This document shows, one piece after another, positions 10,222-21,674 of a stretch of DNA of 64,000 nt. The position numbers were made by a program, and so were the translations under genes. Positions within the stretch are counted from its first letter, which is position 1. Each line of letters begins with the position of its first letter. Source of the stretch: Tenrec ecaudatus (lineage: Eukaryota; Chordata; Mammalia; Afrosoricida; Tenrecidae). A model generated the notes under the pieces. That model was given only the letters and a program-made list of their open reading frames with translations. It made no database searches and was not told where the DNA came from. The stretch spans positions 744,001 to 808,000 of the forward strand of contig NW_027457749.1 of assembly GCF_050624435.1 (NCBI RefSeq), read 5' to 3'.

Positions 10222-11800
10222 GCCTAGGGGTGTCCTAGCCTAAGCCTAAGGGTGCCCTAGCCTAAGCCAAGGGGTGCCCTAGCCTAAGCCTAGGGGTGCC
10301 ATAGCCTTATGTTAGGGGAGCCCTAGCCTTAGCTTAAGCCTAGGGGTGCTCTAGCCTAAGTCTAGGGGTGCCGTAGCCTAAGCCTAGGGGTGCCCTAGCC
10401 TTAGGCTAGGGGAGCCCTAGCCTTAGCCTAAGCCTAGGTGTGTCCTAGCCTAAGCCTAGGGGTGCCCTAGCCTTAGGCTAGGGGAGCCCTAGCCTTAGCC
10501 TAGGCCTAGGAGTGCCCTAGCCTATGCCTAGGGGTGCCCTAGCCTAAGCATAGGGGTTCCCTAGCCTTAGCCTAAGCCTAGGGGTGCCCTAGGTTAAGCC
10601 TAGGGGTGCCGTAGCCTAAGCCAGAGGTGTCCTAGCCTAAGCCTAGGGGTGCTTTTGCCTTAGGCTAGGAGCCCTAGCCTAACCCTAAGCCTAGGGGTGC
10701 CCAAGCCTAAGCCTAGGGGTGCCCTAGCCTAAGCCTAGGGGTGCCCTAGCCTAAGCCTAGAGGTGCGCTAGCCTTAGGCTAGGGGAGCCCTAGCCTTAGC
10801 CTAAGCCTAGGGGTGCCCTAGCCTTAGCCTAGGGGTGCCCTAGCCTATGCTTAGGCGTGCCCTAGCCTTAGGCTAGTCGAGCCGTAGCATTAGTCTAAGC
10901 CTAGGTTTGCCCCAGCCTAATCCTAGGGATGCCCTAGCCTAAGACTTGGGGTGACCTAGCCTAAGCCTATGGTTGCCCTAGCCTTAAGCTAGTCGAGGGG
11001 TAGCCTTAGCCTAAGCCTAGGGGTGCCCTAGCCTAAGCCTAGGGGTGCCCTAGCCTAAGCCTAGGGGTGCCCTAGCCTAAGCCTAGGGGTGCCCTAGCCT
11101 AAGCCTAGGGGTGCCCTATCCTAAGCCTAGGGGTGCCCTAGCCTAAGCCTAGGTGTGCCCTAGCCTTAGGCTAGGGGAGCCCTAGCCTTAGCCTAAGCCT
11201 AGGGGAGCCCTAGCCTTAGCCTAAGCCTAGGGGTGCCCTAGCCTAAGCCTACGGGTGCCCTAGCCTTAGGCTATAGGAGCCCCAGCCTTAGCTTAAGCCT
11301 AGGGGTGCCCTAGCCTAAGCCTAGGGGTGCTCTAGCCTAAGCCTAGGGGTGCTATAGCCTAAGTCTAGGGGTGCCCTAGCCTAAGCCTACGGGTGCCCTA
11401 GCCTTAGGCTATAGGAGCCCCAGCCTTAGCTTAAGCCTAGGGGTGCCCTAGCCTAAGCCTAGGGGTGCCCAAGCCTAAGCCTATTGGTGCCCTAGCCTAA
11501 GCTTAGGGGTGCCCGAGCCTAAGCCGAGGGGTACTCTAGCGTAAGCCAAGGGGTGCCTTAACCTAAGCCTAGGGGTGCACTAGCCTAAGCCTAGGTGTGC
11601 CTAGGGGTGCGCTAGCCTAAGCCTAGGGGTGCCATAGCCTAAGCCTAAGGGTGCCCTAGCCTTAGGCTAGGGGAGCCCTAGCCTAAGCCTAATACTAGGG
11701 GTGGCCTAGCCTAAACCTAGGAGTGCCCTAGCCTAAGCCTAGGGGTGCCCAAGCCTTAGGCTAGGGGAGCCCTAGCCGTAGCCTAAGCCTAGGGGTGCCC
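10222..11800. repeat. 1,637-bp tandem duplication, copy 2
   Basis: Second copy of 8,585-10,221, with a net 50-bp loss around 11,360-11,470. The segment with CCTACGGG and GGCTATAGGAGCCCC also appears twice in quick succession here (near 11,250 and 11,390), showing a further small local rearrangement. The AATACTAGG landmark is at 11,691, against 10,104 in copy 1. Confidence 0.92.
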
Positions 11801-14005
11801 TAGCCTAAGCCTAAGGGTGCCCTCGCCTAAGCCTAGGGGTGCCCTCGCCTAAGACTAGTGGTGCCCTAGCCTAAGCCTAGGAGTGCCCTAGCCTTAGGCT
11901 AGGGGAGCCCTAGCCTTAGCCTAAGCCTATGGGTGTCCTAGCCTAAGCCTAGGGTTGCTCTAGCCTAAGCCTAGGGGTGCCCCAGCCTTAGGCTAGGAGA
12001 GCCCTAGCCTTAGCCTAAGCCTAGGGGTGCCCTAGCCTAAACCTAGGTTACCCTAGCTTAAGTTAGGGGTTCCCAAGCATTAGGCTAGGGGAGCCGTTCC
12101 CTTAGCCTAAGCCTAGTGGTGCCCTAGCCTAACTTAGGGGTGCCCTAGCCTAAGCCAAGGGGTACCCAAGAGGTAAGCATAGGGGTGCCCTAGCCTTAGG
12201 CTAGGGGAGCCCAACCTTAGCCTAAGCCTTGGGGTGCCTTAGCCTAAGCCTAGGGGTGTCCTAGCCTAAGCCTAGGGGTGTCCTAGTCTAAGCCTAGGGT
12301 TGCTCTAGCCTAAGCCTAGGGGTGCCCCAGCCTTAGGCTAGGAGAGCCCTAGCCTTAGCCTAAGCCTAGGGGTGCCCTAGCCTAAACCTAGGTTACCCTA
12401 GCTTAAGTTAGGGGTTCCCAAGCATTAGGCTAGGGGATCCCTAGCCTTAGCCTAAGCCTAGGGATGCCCTAGCCTAAGCTTAGGCGTGCCTTAGCCTTAG
12501 GCTAAGGGAGCCCAACCTTAGCCTAAGCCTTGGGGTGCCTTAGACTAAGCCTAGTGGTGCCCTAGCGTAAGCTTAGGGGTGCCCTAGCCTTAGGCTAGGG
12601 GAGCCCTAGCCGTAGCCTAAGCCTAGGGGTGCCCTAGCCTAAGCCTAAGGGTGCCCTCGCCTAAGCCTAGGGGTGCCCTCGCCTAAGACTAGTGGTGCCC
12701 TAGCGTAAGCCTAGGAGTGCCCTAGCCTTAGGCTAGGGGAGCCCTAGCCTTAGCCTAAGCCTATGGGTGTCCTAGCCTAAGCCTAGGGGTGTCATAGCCT
12801 AAACCTAGGGGTACCCTAGCCTAAGCCTAGGGGTGCCCTAGCCTTAGTCTAGGGGAGCCCTAGCCTTAGCCTAAGCCTATGGGTGTCCTAGCCTAAGCCT
12901 AGGGGTGTCATAGCCTAAACCTAGGGGTGCCCTAGCCTAAGCCTAGGGGTGCCCTAGCCTTAGGCTAGGGGAGCCCTAGCCTTAGCCTAAGCCTAGGGGT
13001 GCCCTAGCCTAAGCCTAGGGGTGCCCTAGCCTTAGGCTAGGGGAGCCCTAGCCTTAGCCTAAGCTAGAGATGCCCTAGCCTAAGCTTAGGAGTGCCCTAG
13101 CTTAAGCTTAGGGGTGCCCTTGCATTAGGCTAGGAGAGCCCTAGTCTTAGGCTAAGCCTAGGGGTGCCCTAGCCTAAGCCTAGGGGTGTCCAAACCTAAG
13201 CCTAGGGGTGCCCTAGCCTAAGCCTACGGGTGCCCTAGCCTTAGGCTATGGGAGCCCTAGCCTTAGCCTAAGCCTAGGGGTGCCCTAGCCTAAGCCTAGG
13301 GGTGCCCTGGCCAAGCCTAGGGGTGGCCTGACCTAAGCCTAGGGGTGCCCTACTCTTAGGCTAGGGGAGCCCTAGCCTTAGCCTAAGCCTAGGGGTGCCC
13401 TAGCCTAAGACTAGGGGTGCCCTAGCCTTAGGTTAGTAGAGCCCTATCCTTACCCTAAGCCTAGGGGTGCCCTAGCCTAAACCTAGGGGTGCCCAAGCCT
13501 AAGCCTAGTGGTGCCCTAGCCTAAGCTTAAGGGTGCCCGAGCCTATGCCGAGGGGTACTCTAGCGTAAGCCTAGGGGTGCCTTAACCTAGGACTAGGGGT
13601 GCACTAGCCTAAGCCTAGGTGTGCCCTAGCCTAAACCTAGGGGTGCCCTAGCCTTAGGCTAGGGGAGCCCTAGCCTTAGCCTAAGCCTAGGGGTGCGCTA
13701 GCCTAAGCCTAGGGGTGCCATAGCCTAAACCTAAGGGTGCCCTAGCCTTAGGCTAAGGGAGCCCTAGCCTAAGCCTAATACTAGGGGTGGCCTAGCCTAA
13801 ACTTAGGAGTGCCCTAGCCTAAGCCTAGGGGTACCCAAGCCTTAGGCTAGGGGAGCCCTAGCCTTAGCCTAAGCCTAGGGGTGCCCTAGCCTAAGCCTAG
13901 GGGTGCCCTATCGTAAGCCTAAGGGTGCCCTAGCCTATGCCTAGGGGTTCCCTAGCCTTAGGCTAGGGGAGCCCTAGCCCTAGCCTAAGCCTAGGGGTGC
14001 CCTAG

Positions 14006-14025
14006 TAAGCCTAGGGGTGCCCTAG
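14006..14025. repeat. 20-bp A variant lacking one CC
   Basis: Between two CCCTAG blocks the unit reads TAAGCCTAGGGGTGCCCTAG, 20 bp. It is type A without its first CC. This variant recurs at fixed places in the larger repeats (for example near 2,535, 6,345, 16,205, 19,270, 31,197 and 58,420). It therefore marks copies of the same ancestral block and is not random noise. Confidence 0.9.
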
Positions 14026-14126
14026 CCTAAGCCTAGTGGTGCCCTAACCTTAGGCTAGGGGAGCCGTTGCCTTAGCCTAAGCCTAGTGGTGCCCTAGCCT
14101 AACTTAGGGGTGCCCTAGCCTAAGCC

Positions 14127-14158
14127 AAGGGGTACCCTAGCGTAAGCATAGGGGTGCC
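14127..14158. repeat. Landmark module with GGTACC
   Basis: A recurring variant pair: AAGGGGTACCCTAGCG followed by TAAGCATAGGGG. It contains a KpnI-type GGTACC and a CpG, both absent from consensus monomers. It precedes a B unit that is usually followed by CCCAACCTTAG. Copies lie near 2,672, 5,435, 6,470, 16,328, 25,311, 26,617, 33,361, 37,663, 58,543 and 62,665. A private form at about 12,161-12,180 has CCCAAGAGGTAAG in place of CCCTAGCGTAAG, two bases longer. Confidence 0.85.
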
Positions 14159-16621
14159 CTAGCCTTAGGCTAGGGGAGCCCAACCTTAGCCTAAGCCTTG
14201 TGGTGCCTTAGCCTAAGCCTAGGGGTGCCCTAGCCTTAGACTATGGGAACCCTAGCCTTAGCCTAAGCCTAGGGGTGTCCTAGCCTAAGCCTAGGGGTGT
14301 CCTAGTCTAAGCCTAGGGTTGCTCTAGCCTAAGCCTAGGGGTGCCCCAGTCTTAGGCTAGGAGAGCCCTAGCCTTAGCCTAAGCCTAGGGGTGCCCTAGC
14401 TAAGCCTACGGGTGCCCTAGCCTTGGCTAAAGAGCCCTAGCCTTAGCCTAAGCCTAGGGGTTCCCTAGCCTAAGCTTAGGCGTTCCTTAGCCTTAGGCTA
14501 GGGGAGCCCTAGCCTTAGCCTAAGCCTAGGGGTGCCCTAGCCTAAGCCTAGGGGTGCCCTTGCCTAAGCTTAGGGGCGCCCTAGCCTAAGCCTAGGGGTG
14601 CCCGAGCCTAAGCCTAGGGGTGCCATAGCCTAAGCCTAGGGGTGCCTTAGCCTTAGCCTATGGGAGACCTAGCCTTAGCTTAAGCCTAGGGGTGCCATAT
14701 CCTAAGCCTAGGGGTGCCCTAGCCTAAGCCTAGGGGTGCCCTAGCCTTAGGCTAGTGGAGCCCTAGCCTAAGTCTAAGCCTAGTGGTGCCCTAGCCTAAG
14801 CCTAGGGGTGCCATATCCTAAGCCTAGGTGTGCCATAGCCTAAGCCTAAGGCTGCCCTAGCCTTAGGCTAGGGAAGCCCTAGCCTAAGTCTAAGCCTAGT
14901 GGTGCCCTAGCCTAAGCCTAGTGGTGCCCTTGCCTAAGCCTAGGGGTGCCCTAGCCTTAGGCTAGGGGAGCCGTAGCCGTAGCCTAAGCCTAGGGGTGCC
15001 CTAGCCTAAGCCTAAGGGTGCCTTCGCCTAAGCCTAGGGGTGCCCTCGCCTAAGACTAGGGGTGCCCTAGCCTAAGCCTAGGAGTGCCCTAGCCTTAGGC
15101 TAGGGGAGCCCTAGCCTTAGCCTAAGCCTATGGGTGTCCTAGCCTAAGCCTAGGGGTGTCATAGCCTAAACCTAGGGGTGCCCTAGCCTAAGCCTAGGGG
15201 TGCCCTAGCCTTAGGCTAGGGGAGCTCTAGCCTTAGCCTAAGCCTAGGGGTGCCTAGCCTAAGCCTAGGGGTGCCCTAGCCTTAGGCTAGGGGAGCCCTA
15301 GCCTTAGCCTAAGCTAGAGATGCCCTAGCCTAAGCTTAGGGGTGCCCTAGCCTAAACCTAGGGGTGCCCTAGCCTAAGCCTAGGGGTGCCCAAGCCTAAG
15401 CCTAGGGGTGCCCTAGCCTAATCCTATGGGTGCCCTAGCCTTAGGCTATGGGAGCCCTAGCCTTAGCCTAAGCCTAGGGGTGCCCTAGCCTAAGCCTAGG
15501 GGTGCCCTGGCCTAAGCCTAGGGGTGGCCTGACCTAAGCCTAGGGGAGCCCTACTCTTAGGCTAGGGGAGCCCTAGCCTTAGCCTAAGCCTAGGGGTGCC
15601 CTAGCCTAAGCCTAGGGGTGCCCTAGCCTTAGGCTAGTGGAGCCCTAGCCTTACCCTAAGCCTATGGGTGCCCTAGCCTAAGCCTAGGGGTGCCCAAGCC
15701 TAAGCCTAGAGGTGCCCTAGCCTAAGCTTAAGGGTGCCCGAGCCTAAGCCGAGGGGTACTCTAGCGTAAACCTAGGGGTGCCTTAATCTAAGCTTAGGGG
15801 TGCCCTAGCCTAAGCCTAGGTGTGCCCTAGCCTTAACCTAGGGGGGCCCTAGCCTTAGGCTAGGGGAGCCCTAGCCTTAGCCTAAGCCTAGGGGTGCGCT
15901 AGCCTAAGCCTAGGGGTGCCATAGCCTAAGCCTAAGGGTGCCCTAGCCTTAGGCTAGGGGAGCCCTAGCCTAAGCCTAATACTAGGGGTGGCCTAGCCTA
16001 AACCTAGGAGTGCCCTAGCCTAAGCCTAGGGGTGCCCAAGCCTTAGGCTAGGGGAGCCCTAGCCTTAGCCTAAGCCTAGGGGTGCCCTAGCCTAAGCCTA
16101 GGGGTGCCCTATCGTAAGCCTAAGGGTGCCCTAGCCTATGCCTAGGGGTTCCCTAGCCTTAGGCTAGGGGAGCCCTAGCCCTAGCCTAAGCCTAGGGGTG
16201 CCCTAGTAAGCCTAGGGGTGCCCTAGCCTAAGCCTAGTGGTGCCCTAACCTTAGGGTAGGGGAGCCGTTGCCTTAGACTAAGCCTAGTGGTGCCCTAGCC
16301 TAACTTAGGGGTGCCCTAGCCTAAGCCAAGGGGTACCCTAGCGTAAGCATAGGGGTGCCCTAGCCTTAGGCTAGGGGAGCCCAACCTTAGCCTAAGCCTT
16401 GCGGTGCCTTAGCCTTAGCCTAGGGGTGCCCTAGCCTTAGGCTATGGGAACCCTAGCCTTAGCCTAAGCCTAGGGGTGTCCTAGCCTAAGCCTAGGGGTG
16501 TCCTAGTCTAAGCCTAGGGTTACTCTAGCCTAAGATTAGGGGTGCCCCAACCTTAGGCTAGGAGAGCCCTAGCCTTAGCCTAAGCCTAGGGGTGCCCTAG
16601 CTAAGCCTACGGGTGCCCTAG

Positions 16622-16641
16622 CCTTGGCTAGGGAGCCCTAG
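16622..16641. repeat. 20-bp B variant (CCTTGGCTAGGG form)
   Basis: A B unit shortened to 20 bp: CCTTGGCTAGGGAGCCCTAG, lacking one A of CCTTAGG and one G of the GGGG run. It follows a 21-bp A variant (CCCTAGCTAAGCC, one C missing) that carries CCTACGGG. The two shortened units travel together, for example near 14,398-14,440, 25,582-25,620, 26,885-26,930, 33,632-33,670, 37,857-37,890 and 58,812-58,850, so they form a diagnostic pair for one class of higher-order repeat. Confidence 0.88.
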
Positions 16642-16679
16642 CCTTAGCCCAAGCCTAGGGGTTCCCTAGCCTAAACCTA

Positions 16680-16721
16680 GGGTACCCTAGCTTAAGTTAG
16701 GGGTTCCCAAGCATTAGGCTA
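16680..16721. repeat. Diverged landmark module with CTTAAGTTAG
   Basis: One of the most diverged recurring modules: GGGTACCC, then CTTAAGTTAG, then GGGGTTCCC, then AAGCATTAGGC. CTTAAGTTAG begins at 16,691 here and recurs at 2,901, 6,710, 25,673, 37,949 and 62,951, among others, always in the same neighbourhood of shortened A and B units. It is a practical landmark for counting higher-order repeat copies. Nothing suggests it is more than diverged monomers. Confidence 0.88.
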
Positions 16722-17286
16722 GGGGAGCTCTAGCCTTAGCCTAAGCCTAGGGATGCCCTAGCCAAAGCTTAGGCGTGCCTTAGCCTTAGGCTAGGGGAGC
16801 CCTAGCCTTAGCTTAAGACTAGGGGTGCCCTAGCCTAAGCCTTGGGGTGCCCTAGCCTAAGCCTAGTGGTGCCCTACCCTAAGCCTAGGGGTGCCCTAGC
16901 CTAAGGCTAGGGGTGCCCTATCGTAAGCCTAAGGGTGCCCTAGCCTATGCCTAGGGGTGCCCTAGTCTTAGGCTAGGGGAGCCCTACTCTTAGCCTAAGC
17001 CTAGGGGTGCCCTATCCTAAGCCTAGGGGTGCCCTAGACTAACATTAGGGGTGCCCTAACCTAAGCGTAGGGGTGCCCTAGTAAGCCTAGGGGTGCCCTA
17101 GCCTAGGCCTAGTGGTGCCCTAGCCTTAGGCTAGGGAGCCCTAGCCGTAGCCTAAGCCTAGGGGTGCCCTAGCCTAAGCTTAGTGGCGCCCTAGCCTAAG
17201 CCTAGGGGTGCACGAGCCTAAGCCTAGGGGTGCCGTAGCCTAAGCCTAGGGGTGCCTTAGCCTTAGCCTATGGGAGCCCTAGAGTT

Positions 17287-19480
17287 AGCTTAAGCCTAGG
17301 GGTGCCCTAGCCTAAGCCTAGGGGTGCCCTAGCCTAAGCCTAGGGGTGCCATATCCTAAGCCTAAGTGTGCCATAGCCTAAGCCTAAGGGTGCCCTAGAC
17401 TTAGGCTAGGGGAGCCCGAGCCAAAGTCTAAGCCTAGTGGTGCCCTAGCCTAAGCCTAGTGGTGCCCTAGCCTAAGCCTAGGGGTGCCCTAGCCTTAGGC
17501 TAGGGGAGCCCTAGCCGTAGCCTAAGCCTAGGGGTGCCCTAGCCTAAGCCTAAGGGTGCCCTCGCCTAAGCCTAGGGGTGCCCTCGCCTAAGCCTAGGGG
17601 TGCCCTAGCCTAAGCATAGGAGTGCCCTAGCCTTAGGCGAGGGGAGCCCTAGCCTTAGCCTAAGCCTATGGGTGTCCTAGCCTAAGCCTAGGGGTGTCAT
17701 AGCCTAAACCTAGGGGTGCCCTAGCCTAAGCCTAGGGGTGCCCTAGCATAGGGTAGGGGAGCCCTAGCTATAGCCTAAGCCTAGGGGTGCCCTAGCCTAA
17801 GCCTAGGGTTGTCCTAGCCTTAGGCTAGGGGAGCCCTAGCCTTAGCCTAAGCTAGAGATGCCCTAGACTAAGCTTAGGGGTGCCCTAGCTTAAGCTTAGG
17901 GGTGCCCTAGCATTAGGCTAGGGGAGCCCTAGCCTTAGGCTAAGCCTAGGGGTGCCCTAGCCTAAGCCTAGGGGTGCCCAAGCCTAAGCCTAGGGGTGCC
18001 CTAGCCTAAGCCTACGGGTGCCCTAGCCTTAGGCTATGGGAGCCCTAGCCTTAGCCTAAGCCTAGGGGTGCCCTAGCCTAAGCCTAGGGCTGCCCTGGCC
18101 TAAGCCTAGGGGTGGCCTGACCTAAGCCGAGGGGTGCCCTACTCTTAGGCTAGGGGAGCCCTAGCTTTAGCCTAAGCCTAGGAGTGCCCTAGCCTAAGCC
18201 TAGGGGTTCCCTAGCCTTAGGCTAGTGGAGCCCTAGCATTACCCTAAGCCTAGGGGTGCCCTAGCCTAAGCCTATGGGTGCCCAAGCCTAAGCCTAGTGG
18301 TGCCCTAGCCTAAGCTTAGGGGTGCCTGAGCCTAAGCCGAGGGGTACTCTAGCGTAAGCCTAGGGGTGCCTTAGCCTAAGCCTTGGGGTGCCCTAGCCTA
18401 AGCCTAGGTGTGCCCTAGCCTAAACCTAGGGATGCCCTATCCTTAGGCTAGGGGAGCCCTAGCCTTAGCCTAAGCCTAGGGGTGCGCTAGCCTAAGCCTA
18501 GGGGTGCCATAGCCTAAGCCTAAGGGTGCCCTAGCCTTAGGCTAGGGGAGCCCTAGCCTAAGCCTAATACTAGGGGTGGCCTAGCCTAAACCTAGGAGTG
18601 CCCTAGCCTAAGCCTAGGGGTGCCCAAGCCTTAGGCTAGGGGAGCCCTAGCCTTAGCCTAAGCCTAGGGGTGCCCTAGCCTAAGCCTAGGGGTGCCCTAT
18701 CGTAAGCCTAAGGGTGCCCTAGCCTATGCCTAGGGGTTCCCTAGCCTTAGACTAGGGGTGCCCAAGCCTAAGCCTAGTGGTGCCCTAGCCTAAGCTTAGG
18801 GGTGCCCGAGCCTAAGCCGAGGGGTACTCTAGCGTAAGCCTACGGGTGCCTTAGCCTAAGCGTAGGGGTGCCCTAGCCTAAGCCTAAGTGTGCCCTAGCC
18901 TAAACCTAGGGGTGCCCTAGCCTTAGGCTAGGGGAGCCCTAGTCTTAGCCTAAGCCTAGCGGTGCGCTAGCCTAAGCCTAGGGGTGCCATAGCCTAAGCC
19001 TAAGGGTGCCCTAGCCTTAGGCTAGGGGAGCCCTAGCCTAAGCCTAATACTATGGGTGGCCTAGCCTAAACCTAGGAGTGCCCTTGCCTAAGCCTAGGGG
19101 TTCCCAAGCTTTAGGCTAGGTGAGCCCTAGCCTTAGCCTAAGCCTAGGGGTGCCCTAGCCTAAGCCTAGGGGTGCCCTATCGTAAGCCTAAGGGTGCCCT
19201 AGCCTATGCCTAGGGGTTCCCTAGCCTTAGGCTAGGGGAGCCCTAGCCCTAGCCTAAGCCTAGGGGTGCCCTAGTAAGCCTAGGGGTGCCCTAGCCTAAG
19301 CCTAGGGGTGCCATATCCTAAGCCTAGGTGTGCCATAGCCTAAGCCTAAGGGTGCCCGAGCCTTAGGCTAGGGAAGCCCTAGCCTAAGTCTAAGCCTAGT
19401 GGTGCCCTAGCCTAAGCCTAGTGGTGCCCTTGCCTAAGCCTAGGGGTGCCCTAGCCTTAGGCTAGGGGAGCCCTAGCTGT
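17287..19480. repeat. 2,194-bp higher-order repeat, copy 1
   Basis: First of three nearly identical copies. Landmarks recur at exactly 2,194 bp: CATAGGGTAG at 17,747, 19,941 and 22,135; ACTAGGGGTGCCC at 18,751, 20,945 and 23,139; AATACTAGG at 18,566, 20,760 and 22,954. Each copy contains two AATACTA landmarks 480 bp apart, the second with TACTATGGG, so the unit itself includes an older internal duplication. Similarity fades upstream of about 17,287. Private variants include CCTTGGGG near 18,382 (CCTAGGGG in copy 2). Confidence 0.95.
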
Positions 19481-21674
19481 AGCTTAAGCCTAGGGGTGCC
19501 CTAGCCTAAGCCTAGGGGTGCCCTAGCCTAAGCCTAGGGGTGCCATATCCTAAGCCTAAGTGTGCCATAGCCTAAGCCTAAGGGTGCCCTAGACTTAGGC
19601 TAGGGGAGCCCTAGCCAAAGTCTAAGCCTAGTGGTGCCCTAGCCTAAGCCTAGTGGTGCCCTAGCCTAAGCCTAGGGGTGCCCTAGCCTTAGGCTAGGGG
19701 AGCCCTAGCCGTAGCCTAAGCCTAGGGGTGCCCTAGCCTAAGCCTAAGGGTGCCCTCGCCTAAGCCTAGGGGTGCCCTCGCCTAAGCCTAGGGGTGCCCT
19801 AGCCTAAGCATAGGAGTGCCCTAGCCATAGGCGAGGGGAGCCCTAGCCTTAGCCTAAGCCTATGGGTGTCCTAGCCTAAGCCTAGGGGTGTCATAGCCTA
19901 AACCTAGGGGTGCCCTAGCCTAAGCCTAGGGGTGCCCTAGCATAGGGTAGGGGAGCCCTAGCTATAGCCTAAGCCTAGGGGTGCCCTAGCCTAAGCCTAG
20001 GGTTGTCCTAGCCTTAGGCTAGGGGAGCCCTAGCCTTAGCCTAAGCTAGAGATGCCCTAGACTAAGCTTAGGGGTGCCCTAGCTTAAGCTTAGGGGTGCC
20101 CTAGCATTAGGCTAGGGGAGCCCTAGCCTTAGGCTAAGCCTAGGGGTGCCCTAGCCTAAGCCTAGGGGTGCCCAAGCCTAAGCCTAGGGGTGCCCTAGCC
20201 TAAGCCTACGGGTGCCCTAGCCTTAGGCTATGGGAGCCCTAGCCTTAGCCTAAGCCTAGGGGTGCCCTAGCCTAAGCCTAGGGCTGCCCTGGCCTAAGCC
20301 TAGGGGTGGCCTGACCTAAGCCGAGGGGTGCCCTACTCTTAGGCTAGGGGAGCCCTAGCTTTAGCCTAAGCCTAGGAGTGCCCTAGCCTAAGCCTAGGGG
20401 TTCCCTAGCCTTAGGCTAGTGGAGCCCTAGCATTACCCTAAGCCTAGGGGTGCCCTAGCCTAAGCCTATGGGTGCCCAAGCCTAAGCCTAGTGGTGCCCT
20501 AGCCTAAGCTTAGGGGTGCCTGAGCCTAAGCCGAGGGGTACTCTAGCGTAAGCCTAGGGGTGCCTTAGCCTAAGCCTAGGGGTGCCCTAGCCTAAGCCTA
20601 GGTGTGCCCTAGCCTAAACCTAGGGATGCCCTATCCTTAGGCTAGGGGAGCCCTAGCCTTAGCCTAAGCCTAGGGGTGCGCTAGCCTAAGCCTAGGGGTG
20701 CCATAGCCTAAGCCTAAGGGTGCCCTAGCCTTAGGCTAGGGGAGCCCTAGCCTAAGCCTAATACTAGGGGTGGCCTAGCCTAAACCTAGGAGTGCCCTAG
20801 CCTAAGCCTAGGGGTGCCCAAGCCTTAGGCTAGGGGAGCCCTAGCCTTAGCCTAAGCCTAGGGGTGCCCTAGCCTAAGCCTAGGGGTGCCCTATCGTAAG
20901 CCTAAGGGTGCCCTAGCCTATGCCTAGGGGTTCCCTAGCCTTAGACTAGGGGTGCCCAAGCCTAAGCCTAGTGGTGCCCTAGCCTAAGCTTAGGGGTGCC
21001 CGAGCCTAAGCCGAGGGGTACTCTAGCGTAAGCCTACGGGTGCCTTAGCCTAAGCGTAGGGGTGCCCTAGCCTAAGCCTAAGTGTGCCCTAGCCTAAACC
21101 TAGGGGTGCCCTAGCCTTAGGCTAGGGGAGCCCTAGTCTTAGCCTAAGCCTAGCGGTGCGCTAGCCTAAGCCTAGGGGTGCCATAGCCTAAGCCTAAGGG
21201 TGCCCTAGCCTTAGGCTAGGGGAGCCCTAGCCTAAGCCTAATACTATGGGTGGCCTAGCCTAAACCTAGGAGTGCCCTTGCCTAAGCCTAGGGGTTCCCA
21301 AGCTTTAGGCTAGGTGAGCCCTAGCCTTAGCCTAAGCCTAGGGGTGCCCTAGCCTAAGCCTAGGGGTGCCCTATCGTAAGCCTAAGGGTGCCCTAGCCTA
21401 TGCCTAGGGGTTCCCTAGCCTTAGGCTAGGGGAGCCCTAGCCCTAGCCTAAGCCTAGGGGTGCCCTAGTAAGCCTAGGGGTGCCCTAGCCTAAGCCTAGG
21501 GGTGCCATATCCTAAGCCTAGGTGTGCCATAGCCTAAGCCTAAGGGTGCCCGAGCCTTAGGCTAGGGAAGCCCTAGCCTAAGTCTAAGCCTAGTGGTGCC
21601 CTAGCCTAAGCCTAGTGGTGCCCTTGCCTAAGCCTAGGGGTGCCCTAGCCTTAGGCTAGGGGAGCCCTAGCTGT
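19481..21674. repeat. 2,194-bp higher-order repeat, copy 2
   Basis: Exact-length repeat of copy 1 with only scattered single-base differences visible, for example GCCATAGGCGAGG near 19,825 where copies 1 and 3 have GCCTTAGGCGAGG. No indel is needed to align it with its neighbours. High identity with equal length points to recent amplification by unequal exchange or a similar process. Confidence 0.95.

Larger units (their letters stand above)
11801..17286. repeat. Diverged higher-order repeats of about 2.2 kb
   Basis: The same landmark variants recur in order with spacings of 2.1-2.6 kb: AATACTAGG at 13,767 and 15,978 (2,211 apart); GCTAGAGATG at 13,063, 15,313 and 17,851; CCTACGGG of the shortened-unit pair at 14,405 and 16,606 (2,201 apart). 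Copies differ by many single-base changes and small indels, so they are older than the 2,194-bp repeats that follow. Within 12,0xx-12,450 the CTTAAGTTAG module occurs twice about 350 bp apart, a smaller local duplication. Confidence 0.8.
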
